DNA of 64,000 nt from Sulfuricella sp035530375. Lineage in GTDB: Bacteria; Pseudomonadota; Gammaproteobacteria; Burkholderiales; Sulfuricellaceae. The stretch's first letter is position 1. Each line of letters opens with the position of its first letter. Shown one piece after another: positions 41,846-51,355 of the stretch. The stretch is from contig DATKUY010000013.1 of NCBI GenBank assembly GCA_035530375.1, positions 30,841-94,840 on the forward strand. Direction: 5' to 3'. The position numbers were made by a program, and so were the translations under genes. The notes beneath the pieces were generated by a model, which saw only the letters and a list, made by a program, of their open reading frames with translations, was not told where the DNA came from and made no database searches.

Positions 41846-43192
41846 TCAACGCATGCCGGGCAGCATCCCCTTCATATTCCTCATCATCTTCGCCATCCCG
41901 CCCCTGGAGACCATTTTCATCATTTTCTGGGTTTGCTCGAACTGGCTGAGCAGGCGGTTCACGTCCTGCACCTGCACGCCGGCACCTGTGGCAATACGCC
42001 GTTTGCGCGATGCCTTGAGGATGGCCGGGTTACGACGCTCGCCCGGCGTCATCGAATTGATGATGCCCTCGATACGATTCATCGACTTGTCATCCGCCAT
42101 GCCCGCAGCCGCCTGTCCCATCTGCGCCGGCAGCTTGTCCATCAGGGCGGCGACCCCGCCCATTTTCTTCATTTGCTGCAATTGCGCCTTGAAGTCCTCG
42201 AGATCGAAGTCCTTGCCGGACTTGATCTTCTTCGCCAGCTTGACCGCCTCGTCCTGATCGACGCCGCGCTGGGCCTCCTCGATCAGCGACAGCACATCGC
42301 CCATGCCGAGGATGCGCGAGGCCATGCGCTCCGGATGGAAGGCTTCGAGCCCGTCGACTTTTTCACCGACGCCGGCGAACTTGATCGGCTTGCCGGTGAC
42401 ATGGCGTACCGACAGCGCCGCGCCGCCGCGCGCATCGCCATCCAGCTTGGTGAGCACCACGCCGGTCAGGGTCAGCGCGTCGTTGAAAGCCTTGGCGGTG
42501 TTGACCGCGTCCTGTCCCTGCATGGCATCCACCACAAACAGGGTTTCGATCGGGTTAAGCATTTCCTGCAGGCGCTGGATCTCGGCCATCATGGCCTCGT
42601 CCACCGCCAGACGGCCGGCAGTATCGACGATCAGCACGTCGTGGAAGTGCTTGTCGGCGTAATCCCGCGCCGCCAGCGCAATCTGTTCCGGGCTTTGCCC
42701 CGGCTCGGCGGCGAAATAATCGGTGTCGAGCTGCTGCGCCAGCGCGCGCAACTGCTCCATCGCCGCCGGACGGTAGACGTCGCAGCTAGCCAGCAGCACT
42801 TTTTTCTTCAACTGCTCGCGCAGGTACTTGGCCAGCTTGGCCGAGGTGGTGGTCTTGCCAGCGCCCTGCAAACCGGCCATCAGAATCACCGCAGGCGGCT
42901 GGGTGGCAAAGCTGAGCGCGGCATTCTGACCACCCATCAGTTTGGTCATTTCCTGATGAACGATGCCGATCACCGCCTGGCCCGGCGTCAGGCTGGCCAG
43001 CACTTCCTGGCCTTGCGCCCGTTCCTTGACCTGGGCGATAAAATCCTTCACCACCGGCAAGGCAACGTCGGCTTCCAGCAAGGCCATGCGCACTTCGCGC
43101 AGGGCATCCTGAATGTTGGCTTCGGTCAGGCGGGCCTGGCCGCGCAGGGTTTTGATTACACCAGAAAGGCGATTAGTGAGATTGTCGAACAT
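41846..43192 (-). CDS. ffh: Signal recognition particle protein Ffh
   Basis: The SRP54 GTPase of 448 residues that targets inner-membrane proteins with 4.5S RNA. The N-domain starts MFDNLTNRLSGVIKTLRGQ; the G domain has AGLQGAGKTTTSAKLA, DVYRPAAMEQL, DTAGRLAVDE and TKLDGDARGG; the C-terminal methionine-rich M domain (QFEQTQKMMKMVSRGGMAKMMRNM) binds RNA and signal peptides. The start at 43192 is the family start; an upstream frame is not used. It is divergent from the cytochrome c assembly-type gene. Confidence 0.98.
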   Translation of the reverse strand: MFDNLTNRLSGVIKTLRGQARLTEANIQDALREVRMALLEADVALPVVKDFIAQVKERAQGQEVLASLTPGQAVIGIVHQEMTKLMGGQNAALSFATQPPAVILMAGLQGAGKTTTSAKLAKYLREQLKKKVLLASCDVYRPAAMEQLRALAQQLDTDYFAAEPGQSPEQIALAARDYADKHFHDVLIVDTAGRLAVDEAMMAEIQRLQEMLNPIETLFVVDAMQGQDAVNTAKAFNDALTLTGVVLTKLDGDARGGAALSVRHVTGKPIKFAGVGEKVDGLEAFHPERMASRILGMGDVLSLIEEAQRGVDQDEAVKLAKKIKSGKDFDLEDFKAQLQQMKKMGGVAALMDKLPAQMGQAAAGMADDKSMNRIEGIINSMTPGERRNPAILKASRKRRIATGAGVQVQDVNRLLSQFEQTQKMMKMVSRGGMAKMMRNMKGMLPGMR

Positions 43193-43282
43193 GGCTCCGC
43201 GGTTCCTGCTGAATGTTAATCCGGATTCGGATGGTGTAAACTTGGCGCTGTATAAATAAATAGCCGACAATTCTACAACACA

Positions 43283-44110
43283 ATGAGCGGTTCACTCCAT
43301 TTCCTCGGTTTCCTGCTGTACTGCGCGCTTGGCCTGCTTTTCTGGCGCGCGGTCTGGCGCCCTGCTGGCACGGAAATAGCGCAGCATCCCGCCGAAGCTT
43401 CCACGGCCTGTCGCCTCGCCGTGCTGCTGCCGCTTGCGCTGCATGGTGCGTTGCTATATCCCTCTTTGTTTACCGGCGCGGGGCTGAACCTCGGTATCGG
43501 CAATGTAGTGTCGGCGATTTCCTGGCTCACCGTGTTGATCTACTGGGCCGCAAGCTTCCGCTATAACATGGAAGGGCTGCAAATCCTCGTGCTGCCGGGT
43601 GCGGCAGTCTGCCTGCTGCTGCCACTGGTTTTTCCGGAGGTGCACACGGTCGAGCATACCGAACTGCCGCTGTTCAAGGTTCATCTGCTGATTTCCCTGC
43701 TCGCCTACAGCCTGTTCACCATCGCAGCGGTGCATGCGGTGCTGATGGCTTTCGCCGAGCGCCGCCTGCACGGCCACGCACTGTCGCACATCCTGGGCAA
43801 ACTGCCGCCCCTGCTGGCGATGGAGTCGCTGCTGTTTCGTATCATCACCGTGGGTTTCGTGCTGCTCACCCTGTCCATCTTCAGCGGCGTGATGTTCTCC
43901 GAAGAGATGTTCCACAAGCCGTTGCAGTTCAGCCACAAGTCGCTGTTCGCTCTGCTTTCCTGGGGTATTTACGCCGCCCTGCTGGGGGGCCGGCATATTT
44001 ACGGCTGGCGCGGCCGCACCGCCACCCGCTGGACTCTTGCCGGCTTCGCCATGCTGCTACTGGCCTATATCGGCAGCAAATTCGTGCTGGAAATACTTCT
44101 TCACCGCTGA
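43283..44110 (+). CDS. Cytochrome c assembly-family membrane protein (YpjD/CcsA-like)
   Basis: A 275-residue protein with eight hydrophobic segments (for example FLLYCALGLLFWRAVW, VVSAISWLTVLIYWAASF, HLLISLLAYSLFTIAAVHAVLM, FRIITVGFVLLTLSIFSGVMF). Histidines in HLLISLLAY, FSHKSLFALLSWGIYAALLGGRH match the haem-handling members of the CcsA/CcmC superfamily. The classical WWD motif of CcsA is not seen. The gene is commonly found beside ffh in Betaproteobacteria, divergently oriented as here. The exact role in haem or cytochrome biogenesis is not settled. Confidence 0.82.
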   Translation: MSGSLHFLGFLLYCALGLLFWRAVWRPAGTEIAQHPAEASTACRLAVLLPLALHGALLYPSLFTGAGLNLGIGNVVSAISWLTVLIYWAASFRYNMEGLQILVLPGAAVCLLLPLVFPEVHTVEHTELPLFKVHLLISLLAYSLFTIAAVHAVLMAFAERRLHGHALSHILGKLPPLLAMESLLFRIITVGFVLLTLSIFSGVMFSEEMFHKPLQFSHKSLFALLSWGIYAALLGGRHIYGWRGRTATRWTLAGFAMLLLAYIGSKFVLEILLHR

Positions 44111-44143
44111 ACCCACACCTCCATTGCATGAAGGTTTTTTTCC

Positions 44144-45415
44144 TTGCATAACATCCCGTTAAGCGCGTTGTTCGCCACACTGATGCTGCTTCTGGTTTTC
44201 TCGGGCTTTTTTTCCATGGCCGAAACCAGCATGATGGCGCTCAACCGCTACCGGCTGAAACATCTGGCTAATCGCGGTCACCGCGGCGCCAAGCTGACCA
44301 TCCATCTGCTGGAAAAAACCGACAAGCTGCTCAGCGTAATCCTGCTTTGCAATAACCTGCTTAATGCCGCTTCGGCCACCCTGGCCACAGTGATTACCGT
44401 CCGGCTGATAGGTGCGAACGAATTCGCGCTTGCCATCGGCACCTTGTCCGTCACTGTTGCACTTCTGATATTCAGCGAGATCACCCCGAAGGTGATTGGA
44501 GCGACCTATCCGGAGCGCATTGCAATTCCCTCCAGCTATATCCTCGCCCCCTTGCTCAAGCTGTTCTACCCGATAATCTGGCTCCTCAACCCGTTTGTAC
44601 GTGCCCTGCTCTGGCTATTGCGCCTGAAGCCGCCCAGTGCCGCAGCAGCCCACCTCAGCATGGAAGAGCTGCACACCCTGGTGCTGGAAGCAAGCCATTA
44701 CATCCCGCCCAAGCACCAGAGCATTTTCCTTAATTTGTTCGAACTCGAGAACATCAGCGTGGACGACATCATGGTTCCTCGCAACCAGATCGAAGCGATC
44801 GATCTGGACGCACCCGAGGAAGTCATCCGCGAGCAGCTGTCGACCAGCCATCACACTCGCCTGCCGGTCTACCGCGGCAGGCTGGACAACATTGTCGGCG
44901 TGATCCATATCCGCCATGTGCTACACCAGGTTCGCCACCAGGAAATCAATGCCGAGATTCTGCAGGAGATCGTCCGCGAACCCTATTTCATTCCTGCCGG
45001 CACCTCGCTGTTTTCGCAGCTCCAGCACTTCCAGGAGAACCGCCACCACATCGGCCTGGTTGTCGATGAGTATGGCGAGCTGCTCGGACTGGTGAGCGTG
45101 GAGGACATCCTGGAAGAAATTGTCGGCGAATTCGCCTCGCGTCCCACTGCCCATAGCGGCATCTACCCGCAGGAAGACGGCAGTTGGCTGGTGGACGGCA
45201 GCTGCACGCTGCGCGACCTGAACCGCAAGCTCAAGCTCGAACTTCCCCTGGATGGCCCAAAAACCCTGAACGGCCTGGTTCTTGAACATTTCGAGGACAT
45301 CCCGGAGGCCAGCACCAGCTTCAAAATTGCCGGCCATATGCTGGAAATCGTCAAAACACAGGACCGCGTCGTCAAAGTTGTGCGTATTTTCCCGGCTCTG
45401 ACCGCCCCGGAATGA
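44144..45415 (+). CDS. CorC/HlyC-family CNNM membrane protein
   Basis: A 423-residue protein. The DUF21/CNNM transmembrane domain (1-190) begins PLSALFATLMLLLVFSGFFSMAETSMMALNRYRL and includes ILLCNNLLNAASATL and IFSEITPKVIGATYPE; then two CBS domains (~210-330, DDIMVPRNQIEAIDLD and GLVVDEYGELLGLVSVEDILEEIVGE) and a C-terminal CorC_HlyC domain follow. Relatives act in Mg/Co homeostasis. Translation appears to start at a TTG. It precedes the pil operon by 80 nt. Confidence 0.92.
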   Translation: MHNIPLSALFATLMLLLVFSGFFSMAETSMMALNRYRLKHLANRGHRGAKLTIHLLEKTDKLLSVILLCNNLLNAASATLATVITVRLIGANEFALAIGTLSVTVALLIFSEITPKVIGATYPERIAIPSSYILAPLLKLFYPIIWLLNPFVRALLWLLRLKPPSAAAAHLSMEELHTLVLEASHYIPPKHQSIFLNLFELENISVDDIMVPRNQIEAIDLDAPEEVIREQLSTSHHTRLPVYRGRLDNIVGVIHIRHVLHQVRHQEINAEILQEIVREPYFIPAGTSLFSQLQHFQENRHHIGLVVDEYGELLGLVSVEDILEEIVGEFASRPTAHSGIYPQEDGSWLVDGSCTLRDLNRKLKLELPLDGPKTLNGLVLEHFEDIPEASTSFKIAGHMLEIVKTQDRVVKVVRIFPALTAPE

Positions 45416-45495
45416 GATTCCGCCGCCTTTACAAAAAAATTTGCCAAGTGCATTATTGGCTTGTTTCCAACTCCATGTAATCCGGGCAATCCCAG

Positions 45496-47211
45496 ATGGC
45501 ATCTGCAACGAGTTCAACCAAGCTTAGCGGACTGGCCAATGCGCTGGTGCAAAACGGCCTCCTGCTGGAGGCCGACGCCGATGCCATTCAGTCACAGGCC
45601 AGCATCAACGAAATCGGCTTCATCGCGCAACTGGCGCAAAGCAGGAAAATGACCGCCCTTGAGGTTGCGGAATTCGCCGCACGGACGTTCGGCTTCCCCC
45701 TGCTGGATCTGGCTGCCATCGATGCGGATCAACTGCCGAATGACGTACTCGACAGCAAACTGATCAGGAGCCGGCGCGTTCTCGCCCTGCAAAAACGCGG
45801 CAATCGCCTGTTCATCGCCATCTCCGACCCGGCCAACCTGCGCGCCCTAGATGATGTCCGGTTCAAGACCGGCCTCGCTGTCGAACCGGTGGTAGTGGAA
45901 GATGACAAGCTCGACAAGCTGATTGAAAAAATTGTTGAGGCCACCGACACCTCGCTGCAAAACCTGGCGGGGGACGACGCCGACCTGGAGTTCGCCGACG
46001 AGGAAGCCGCCGCGCAGAAAGATGAAAGTGCCGGCGCGGAGGTCGATGACGCACCGGTCGTCCGCTTCCTTCAGAAAATCCTGCTGGATGCGATCAACGC
46101 CGGCGTTTCCGACATCCATTTCGAGCCCTACGAAAAATATTACCGCATCCGCTACCGCCTCGACGGCATACTCTACGAAGCCGCCAAACCGCCCCTGGCG
46201 ATCAAGGACAAGCTCTCCTCCCGCATCAAGGTGATCTCCAAACTCGATATTTCGGAAAAACGCATTCCACAGGACGGGCGCATGAAGCTGGTGCTGTCCA
46301 AAAGCCGCGCCATCGATTTCCGCGTCAGCACCCTGCCCACCCTGTACGGCGAGAAGATCGTGATGCGGATTCTCGATCCGGCCATCGCCACGCTGGGCGT
46401 CGACGTACTAGGCTACGAACCGGAGCAGAAGGAGCATCTGCTCAACGCCGTCAAGCGGCCCTATGGCATGGTGCTGGTGACGGGACCTACCGGTAGCGGC
46501 AAAACGGTGTCGCTTTACACCTGCCTGAACATTCTGAACGAACCGGGCGTCAACATCTCCACCGCGGAAGACCCGGCGGAAATCAACCTGCCCGGCGTCA
46601 ACCAGGTCAACGTCAACGACAAGGCCGGCCTGTCCTTCGCCGCCGCTCTCAAGTCCTTCCTGCGCCAGGACCCGGACGTGATCATGGTGGGCGAAATCCG
46701 CGATCTGGAAACCGCCGACATCGCCATCAAGGCCGCACAGACCGGGCACATGGTCATGTCCACCCTGCACACCAACGATGCCCCGGGCACCCTGACGCGC
46801 CTGATGAACATGGGCGTCGCCCCTTTCAACATCGCCTCATCGGTGATCCTGATCACCGCGCAACGCCTGGCAAGACGTTTGTGCAAATGCAAACAACCCA
46901 TCGACATTCCCAGGGAAGCCCTGCTGCGCGCCGGCTTTACCGAGGAAGAACTCGACGGCAGCTGGCAGCCTTACAGCCATGTCGGCTGCGAACTCTGCAA
47001 GGACACCGGCTACAAAGGCCGCGTCGGCATTTACCAGGTGATGCCGATCAGCGAGGAGATGAGCCGCATCATCATGAGAAACGGCACCGCTCATGACATC
47101 GCCGACCAGGCAAAGCGCGAAGGCGTACGCGACCTGCGCCAGTCCGGCCTGCTCAAGGTGAAGGCGGGGCTCACCTCGCTGGAAGAAGTCGAAGCCATCA
47201 CCAACGAATAA
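45496..47211 (+). CDS. pilB: Type IV pilus assembly ATPase PilB
   Basis: A 571-residue hexameric ATPase that powers pilus extension. The N-terminal GSPII_E domain (~60-150) precedes the ATPase core with Walker A GPTGSGKTVSLY, Asp box TAEDPAEINLPGVNQVN, Walker B DPDVIMVGEIRDLETADIA and the His box GHMVMSTLHTNDAPGTLTRL. The tetra-cysteine zinc site (CKCK...CELC) is present. It is the first gene of the pilB-pilC-pilD cluster; no pilin gene is in the window. Confidence 0.97.
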   Translation: MASATSSTKLSGLANALVQNGLLLEADADAIQSQASINEIGFIAQLAQSRKMTALEVAEFAARTFGFPLLDLAAIDADQLPNDVLDSKLIRSRRVLALQKRGNRLFIAISDPANLRALDDVRFKTGLAVEPVVVEDDKLDKLIEKIVEATDTSLQNLAGDDADLEFADEEAAAQKDESAGAEVDDAPVVRFLQKILLDAINAGVSDIHFEPYEKYYRIRYRLDGILYEAAKPPLAIKDKLSSRIKVISKLDISEKRIPQDGRMKLVLSKSRAIDFRVSTLPTLYGEKIVMRILDPAIATLGVDVLGYEPEQKEHLLNAVKRPYGMVLVTGPTGSGKTVSLYTCLNILNEPGVNISTAEDPAEINLPGVNQVNVNDKAGLSFAAALKSFLRQDPDVIMVGEIRDLETADIAIKAAQTGHMVMSTLHTNDAPGTLTRLMNMGVAPFNIASSVILITAQRLARRLCKCKQPIDIPREALLRAGFTEEELDGSWQPYSHVGCELCKDTGYKGRVGIYQVMPISEEMSRIIMRNGTAHDIADQAKREGVRDLRQSGLLKVKAGLTSLEEVEAITNE

Positions 47212-47222
47212 ACCAGGAAAGG

Positions 47223-47348
47223 TTAGCCACGGATTAACACAGATGTTCACGGATTATCATAGGCTTGCACGATGTTCGTCACTTACCTTCCGGGAAAAAA
47301 ACGGAATTATTTCATTCACATGTTTTATCTGTGTTAATCCGTGGCTAA
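47223..47348. repeat. 126-bp MITE-like element between pilB and pilC
   Basis: Perfect 22-bp terminal inverted repeats, starting TTAGCCACGGATTAACAC at 47223-47244 and ending with the exact complement at 47327-47348. The inner ~80 bp include a partial echo (TTCACGGATTATCA) and no gene. It separates pilB and pilC, which in relatives are usually closer. The transcript would fold into a long hairpin. The repeat type resembles short interspersed elements seen in many environmental bacteria; mobility is not shown. Confidence 0.7.
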
Positions 47349-47381
47349 AAGCCGTTTTTAAGATAAAGGGAACTTATATAC

Positions 47382-48602
47382 ATGGCTGCCGCGAAAAAGG
47401 AAGAAGTGAAAAACGTCCTCTTCAACTGGGAGGGCACCGACAAGAAAGGCAAGAAGGTCAAGGGAGAGATGCGCGCGCCCGGCGAAGCGGTGGTAAAGAT
47501 CAGCCTGCGCCGTCAGGGCATCACCATTATCAAGGTCAAGAAACAAAGCAGCTTCAAAAAAGGCCAGAAAGTCACCGACAAGGATATCACCCTGTTCACA
47601 AGGCAACTGGCCACCATGATGAAAGCCGGCGTGCCGCTGCTGCAATCCTTCGATATCGTCGGCAAGGGCCACAGCAACCCGTCCGTTTCAAAACTGCTGA
47701 ACGACATCAAATCCGATATCGAGACCGGCAGCAGCATGAGCCAGGCCTTCCGCAAATACCCCCTGTATTTCGACTCGTTGTTCTGCAACCTGGTCGGCGC
47801 CGGCGAGCAGGCCGGCATCATCGACACCGTACTGGACCGCCTCGCCACCTACAAGGAAAAAATCCAGGCCATCAAGGGCAAGATCAAGTCCGCACTGTTC
47901 TACCCGATCTCCATTCTGGTCGTGGCTTTCATCATTACCGCCATCATCATGATTTTCGTGGTTCCCGCGTTCAAGGAGCTGTTCTCCAGCTTCGGCGCCA
48001 ACCTGCCCGCCCCGACTCTGATCGTGATGGCCATCTCGGACTTTTTCGTCGCCTACTGGTGGGCGATTTTCGGGGGTATTTATGGCGCTTTATGGTTCTT
48101 TTTCTATACCTGGAAACGCTCGAAAAAAATGCAATACTTCATGGACCGGCTTTCCCTGCAGCTGCCCATCTTTGGGGCAGTGATTGAAAAAGCCACCATC
48201 GCGCGCTGGACCCGTACCCTGTCGACCATGTTCGCCGCCGGCGTGCCGCTGGTCGAAGCACTGGACTCGGTCGGCGGCGCTGCCGGCAACGCCTTGTACT
48301 CCGACGCCACCAAAAAAATCCAGAGCGAGGTGAGCACCGGCACCAATCTGACCACTGCGATGCAAAACACCAACCTGTTTCCCAACATGGTGTTGCAAAT
48401 GGTCGCGATCGGCGAGGAATCGGGTGCCCTGGATGCCATGTTGAGCAAGGTTGCCGACTTTTATGAGGCCGAAGTGGACGATGCCGTGGAGGCCCTGTCC
48501 AGCCTGATGGAACCGATAATCATGGCGGTTCTGGGTGTCATCATCGGCGGGCTGGTCATCGCCATGTACCTGCCGATCTTCAAGATGGGCCAGGTCGTTT
48601 AA
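47382..48602 (+). CDS. pilC: Type IV pilus inner-membrane platform protein PilC
   Basis: A 406-residue protein of the GspF/PilC family with two homologous cytoplasmic domains (about 55-200 and 255-380). LFTRQLATMMKAGVPLLQSFDIV and RWTRTLSTMFAAGVPLVEALDSVGGAAGN are the paired repeats; three membrane helices lie at about 180-205, 215-245 and 380-400. It works with PilB in pilus assembly. It begins 33 nt after the MITE-like element. Confidence 0.97.
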   Translation: MAAAKKEEVKNVLFNWEGTDKKGKKVKGEMRAPGEAVVKISLRRQGITIIKVKKQSSFKKGQKVTDKDITLFTRQLATMMKAGVPLLQSFDIVGKGHSNPSVSKLLNDIKSDIETGSSMSQAFRKYPLYFDSLFCNLVGAGEQAGIIDTVLDRLATYKEKIQAIKGKIKSALFYPISILVVAFIITAIIMIFVVPAFKELFSSFGANLPAPTLIVMAISDFFVAYWWAIFGGIYGALWFFFYTWKRSKKMQYFMDRLSLQLPIFGAVIEKATIARWTRTLSTMFAAGVPLVEALDSVGGAAGNALYSDATKKIQSEVSTGTNLTTAMQNTNLFPNMVLQMVAIGEESGALDAMLSKVADFYEAEVDDAVEALSSLMEPIIMAVLGVIIGGLVIAMYLPIFKMGQVV

Positions 48603-48647
48603 CAACGCAGCAGGAGCGGCCTCCTGCATCGCAACCCAGGACTCCAA

Positions 48648-49505
48648 ATGCTCTTCGAAACCCTGCAATCTTCCCCGGTGCTTTTTGCCGGTGCGGCAAC
48701 CTTTCTCGGTCTGCTTGTCGGCAGCTTTCTCAATGTCGTCATCCACCGCCTGCCCCAAATGATGGAACGCGAATGGCGCGCGCAATGCAGCGAGATGGAA
48801 AATGGGGACGCAATTCCTCCCTCCGCGCCCTACAACCTGGTCGTCCCGCGTTCGGCTTGCCCGTCTTGCGGCCACCAGATACGCGCATGGGAGAACATAC
48901 CCGTGCTTTCCTGGCTGATCCTGCGCGGCCATTGCTCCCACTGCCAAGCACCGATCAGCCCGCGCTACCCGACGGTTGAAACGCTGACCGGCCTGCTCAG
49001 CGGCTTGACCGCCTGGCATTTCGGCTTCGGGCCAGCCGCCATGGCGGCCATGGCATTCACCTGGGCGCTGATCGCCCTCACCTGCATCGACTTCGATACC
49101 CAGTTACTGCCGGACAGTATCACTCAACCCCTGATCTGGCTCGGCCTGTTATTTAACCTTAACGGCCTGTTCACCAGCCTCGACTCCGCCCTGATCGGCG
49201 CAGTGGCGGGCTACCTGGCGCTCTGGAGCATCTACTGGCTGTTCAAACTGATCGCGAAGAAAGAAGGCATGGGCTACGGCGATTTCAAACTGCTTGCCGC
49301 CATCGGCGCCTGGCTGGGCTGGCAGTTGCTGCCGCTGGTCATCCTGCTTTCATCGCTGGTTGGCGCAGTAGTGGGCGTTACGATGATCCTGTTCGCCGGC
49401 CACGGCCGCCAGGTTCCCATTCCTTTCGGCCCCTACCTCGCGGGCGGCGGTCTGATCGCCCTGCTGTGGGGCAAGCAGATCACCCAGGCTTATCTCGGAC
49501 TCTAA
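48648..49505 (+). CDS. pilD: Prepilin peptidase PilD
   Basis: A 285-residue bifunctional aspartyl protease and N-methyltransferase that matures prepilins. The N-terminal domain has SFLNVVIHRLPQMM and the zinc cysteines SACPSCGHQI...GHCSHC; the catalytic aspartates lie in CIDFDTQLLPD and GYGDFKLL. Eight hydrophobic segments are visible. It is followed after 2 nt by coaE. Confidence 0.96.
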   Translation: MLFETLQSSPVLFAGAATFLGLLVGSFLNVVIHRLPQMMEREWRAQCSEMENGDAIPPSAPYNLVVPRSACPSCGHQIRAWENIPVLSWLILRGHCSHCQAPISPRYPTVETLTGLLSGLTAWHFGFGPAAMAAMAFTWALIALTCIDFDTQLLPDSITQPLIWLGLLFNLNGLFTSLDSALIGAVAGYLALWSIYWLFKLIAKKEGMGYGDFKLLAAIGAWLGWQLLPLVILLSSLVGAVVGVTMILFAGHGRQVPIPFGPYLAGGGLIALLWGKQITQAYLGL

Positions 49506-49507
49506 AG

Positions 49508-50155
49508 ATGCTCACCATCGGACTTACCGGCGGCATCGGCAGCGGCAAGACCAGCGCCGCCCGAATTTTTGCCGCGCTGGGCGCCGCCGTAATCGACACC
49601 GACGAGATCGCACGCCGTCTGACAGAAAAAGGATCCCCGGCCCTTGCGGCCATCGTCGAACAATTCGGCGCCGCCTGCCTGTTGCAGGATGGAAATCTCG
49701 ACCGCGTCGGATTGCGCAAGCGGATATTCTCCGATCATGCCGCCAAGGGAAAGCTGGAGGCGATTCTCCATCCTCTTATCAAGCAACAGGTTATTTCCGA
49801 AATGGCCGCAGCACACGCCCCTTATTTACTGCTGGTCGTTCCGCTATTTTTTGAAACCGGCGCCTACCGCGACCTGGTCGACCGTGTACTGGCAGTGGAC
49901 TGCGACGAAAGCCAGCAAATCTCCCGGGCCATGGGCCGCAGCAGATTATCCGCCGATGAAGTGCGGGCCATCATGGCGAACCAGATCCCCCGTGCGGAGC
50001 GTATCAAACAGGCCGATGACATCCTGTCCAACCGGGGCGGACAGGAAGACCTCGAAGAACAAGTCAGGAATTTACATCAGCGCTATCTGGCGCTGGCATT
50101 GCATCGACAGGATGGGGGCGGCAACCGCCGCACCGCGAAAACTCAATCCATTTGA
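49508..50155 (+). CDS. coaE: Dephospho-CoA kinase CoaE
   Basis: A 215-residue P-loop kinase catalysing the last step of CoA synthesis. MLTIGLTGGIGSGKTSAARIFAALGA opens the protein, followed by DTDEIARRL, HPLIKQQV and a C-terminal QIPRAERIKQADDILSNRG. The start 14 codons into the longer open frame is the family start and sits immediately after pilD. The pilBCD-coaE-zapD-yacG order is conserved in Betaproteobacteria. Confidence 0.96.
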   Translation: MLTIGLTGGIGSGKTSAARIFAALGAAVIDTDEIARRLTEKGSPALAAIVEQFGAACLLQDGNLDRVGLRKRIFSDHAAKGKLEAILHPLIKQQVISEMAAAHAPYLLLVVPLFFETGAYRDLVDRVLAVDCDESQQISRAMGRSRLSADEVRAIMANQIPRAERIKQADDILSNRGGQEDLEEQVRNLHQRYLALALHRQDGGGNRRTAKTQSI

Positions 50156-50241
50156 AATTTTTGATTATTAAATTAGTATAAACGATTGTCAGATCAATCA
50201 TAATTCGTCAAAATCAAGCTTTGCCAAATTCAGGCCTGACA

Positions 50242-50997
50242 GTGATCACCTACGACCATCCTCTTAACGAGCGAATTCGCACCCTCCTGCGATTGGAAGA
50301 TCTGTATGCCAAGGCGCAATACTACTGCTCCCTGTCGCATCGACTGGATCACCACGCCGCCTTGTTGGTTCTGTTCGAAATCCTGGAAGTTGCCTGTCGC
50401 GCCGACCTCAAGTCCGACCTGTTGCAGGAACTGGAACGGCAGAAGCATATCCTGGAAGCCCTGCGCAACAATCCCGCCATTTCGGAAGACGCCTTAAATC
50501 AAGTGCTGCACGACATCGACAGCGTGTACAGCCGCCTGCACGGTGCGCCCGGCAAGGTCGGCCAGCACCTGCGCGACAATGAATGGCTGATGAGCATCAA
50601 GCAGCGCACCGGCATCCCCGGCGGTGTTTGCGAATTCGACCTGCCCTCCTACCATTTCTGGCTGACCCAGGATGAAAATACACGCAGGCAGAGCCTGGTC
50701 GAATGGCTGACGCCGATGCTGCCGATCCGGGACGGACTGAAGATCGTTTTACGCATGCTGCGCGACAGCGGCAAATCCAGCCGCCATACCGCGGTGCAGG
50801 GGACATTCCAGCAGATGTTGAGCGGCAGGGTGGCGCAGCTGCTGCGCGTTACGGTAGCGAGCGACTTGCCCTGCTTCCCTGAAATCAGTGCCAACAAATA
50901 CGCCATCAATATTCGCTTCAATGCCCTCGATGGCCCCCAGAAACCCAAAGGCTGCGAAACCGACGTCGAATTCGATCTGACACTCTGCAATTTGTAA
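50242..50997 (+). CDS. zapD: Cell division protein ZapD
   Basis: A ~251-residue FtsZ-bundling protein. The N-terminal ITYDHPLNERIRTLLRLEDLY, the helical domain (DHHAALLVLFEILEVACRADLKSDLLQELERQ) and the C-terminal beta domain (FPEISANKYAINIRFN) match ZapD/YacF. The GTG at 50242 is preferred; a TTG at 50221 adds seven residues without support. It lies between coaE and yacG as in relatives. Confidence 0.94.
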   Translation: MITYDHPLNERIRTLLRLEDLYAKAQYYCSLSHRLDHHAALLVLFEILEVACRADLKSDLLQELERQKHILEALRNNPAISEDALNQVLHDIDSVYSRLHGAPGKVGQHLRDNEWLMSIKQRTGIPGGVCEFDLPSYHFWLTQDENTRRQSLVEWLTPMLPIRDGLKIVLRMLRDSGKSSRHTAVQGTFQQMLSGRVAQLLRVTVASDLPCFPEISANKYAINIRFNALDGPQKPKGCETDVEFDLTLCNL

Positions 50998-51047
50998 AAC
51001 GACTTCCAGACCGGCCTCCCGGCCATGCAACTCATGCTCGAAAACAA

Positions 51048-51251
51048 GTGAATACCGCGATAAAACCCACACCCACCGTACCCTGTCCGATTTGCGGCAA
51101 TCCCGCGCTTTTCAGCCCGAAAAATCCATTCCGTCCGTTCTGCTCGGAACGCTGCAAGCTGATCGACCTTGGCCAGTGGGCAACGGAATCCTATCGCATT
51201 CCCCTGTCCGAAGAGGAAACGGCAAAAGACAAAGACGGGGAGCTGAATTAG
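51048..51251 (+). CDS. yacG: DNA gyrase inhibitor YacG
   Basis: A 67-residue zinc protein. The four ligands are in VPCPICGNPALF and FCSERCKLIDLGQWATESYRIP; the RCKLIDLGQW block is diagnostic. It starts at GTG and ends the pil-coaE-zapD cluster. It is convergent with the HD-GYP gene. The family inhibits gyrase by binding GyrB. Confidence 0.95.
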   Translation: MNTAIKPTPTVPCPICGNPALFSPKNPFRPFCSERCKLIDLGQWATESYRIPLSEEETAKDKDGELN

Positions 51252-51355
51252 CTCTCACCCGGAAACACCAGCAACAGTTTTCTTCCTGCATACCATTCCG
51301 CAGATACTTCAACGGATGCAATTGAAAGCGCTGGCGGAGACGCCGCTCCTGCATT

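Noticed and set aside
47243..48187. A 314-codon frame overlapping the start of pilC
   Set aside because: It is the +1 frame of pilC joined to the MITE-like sequence; PilC motifs are in the other frame.
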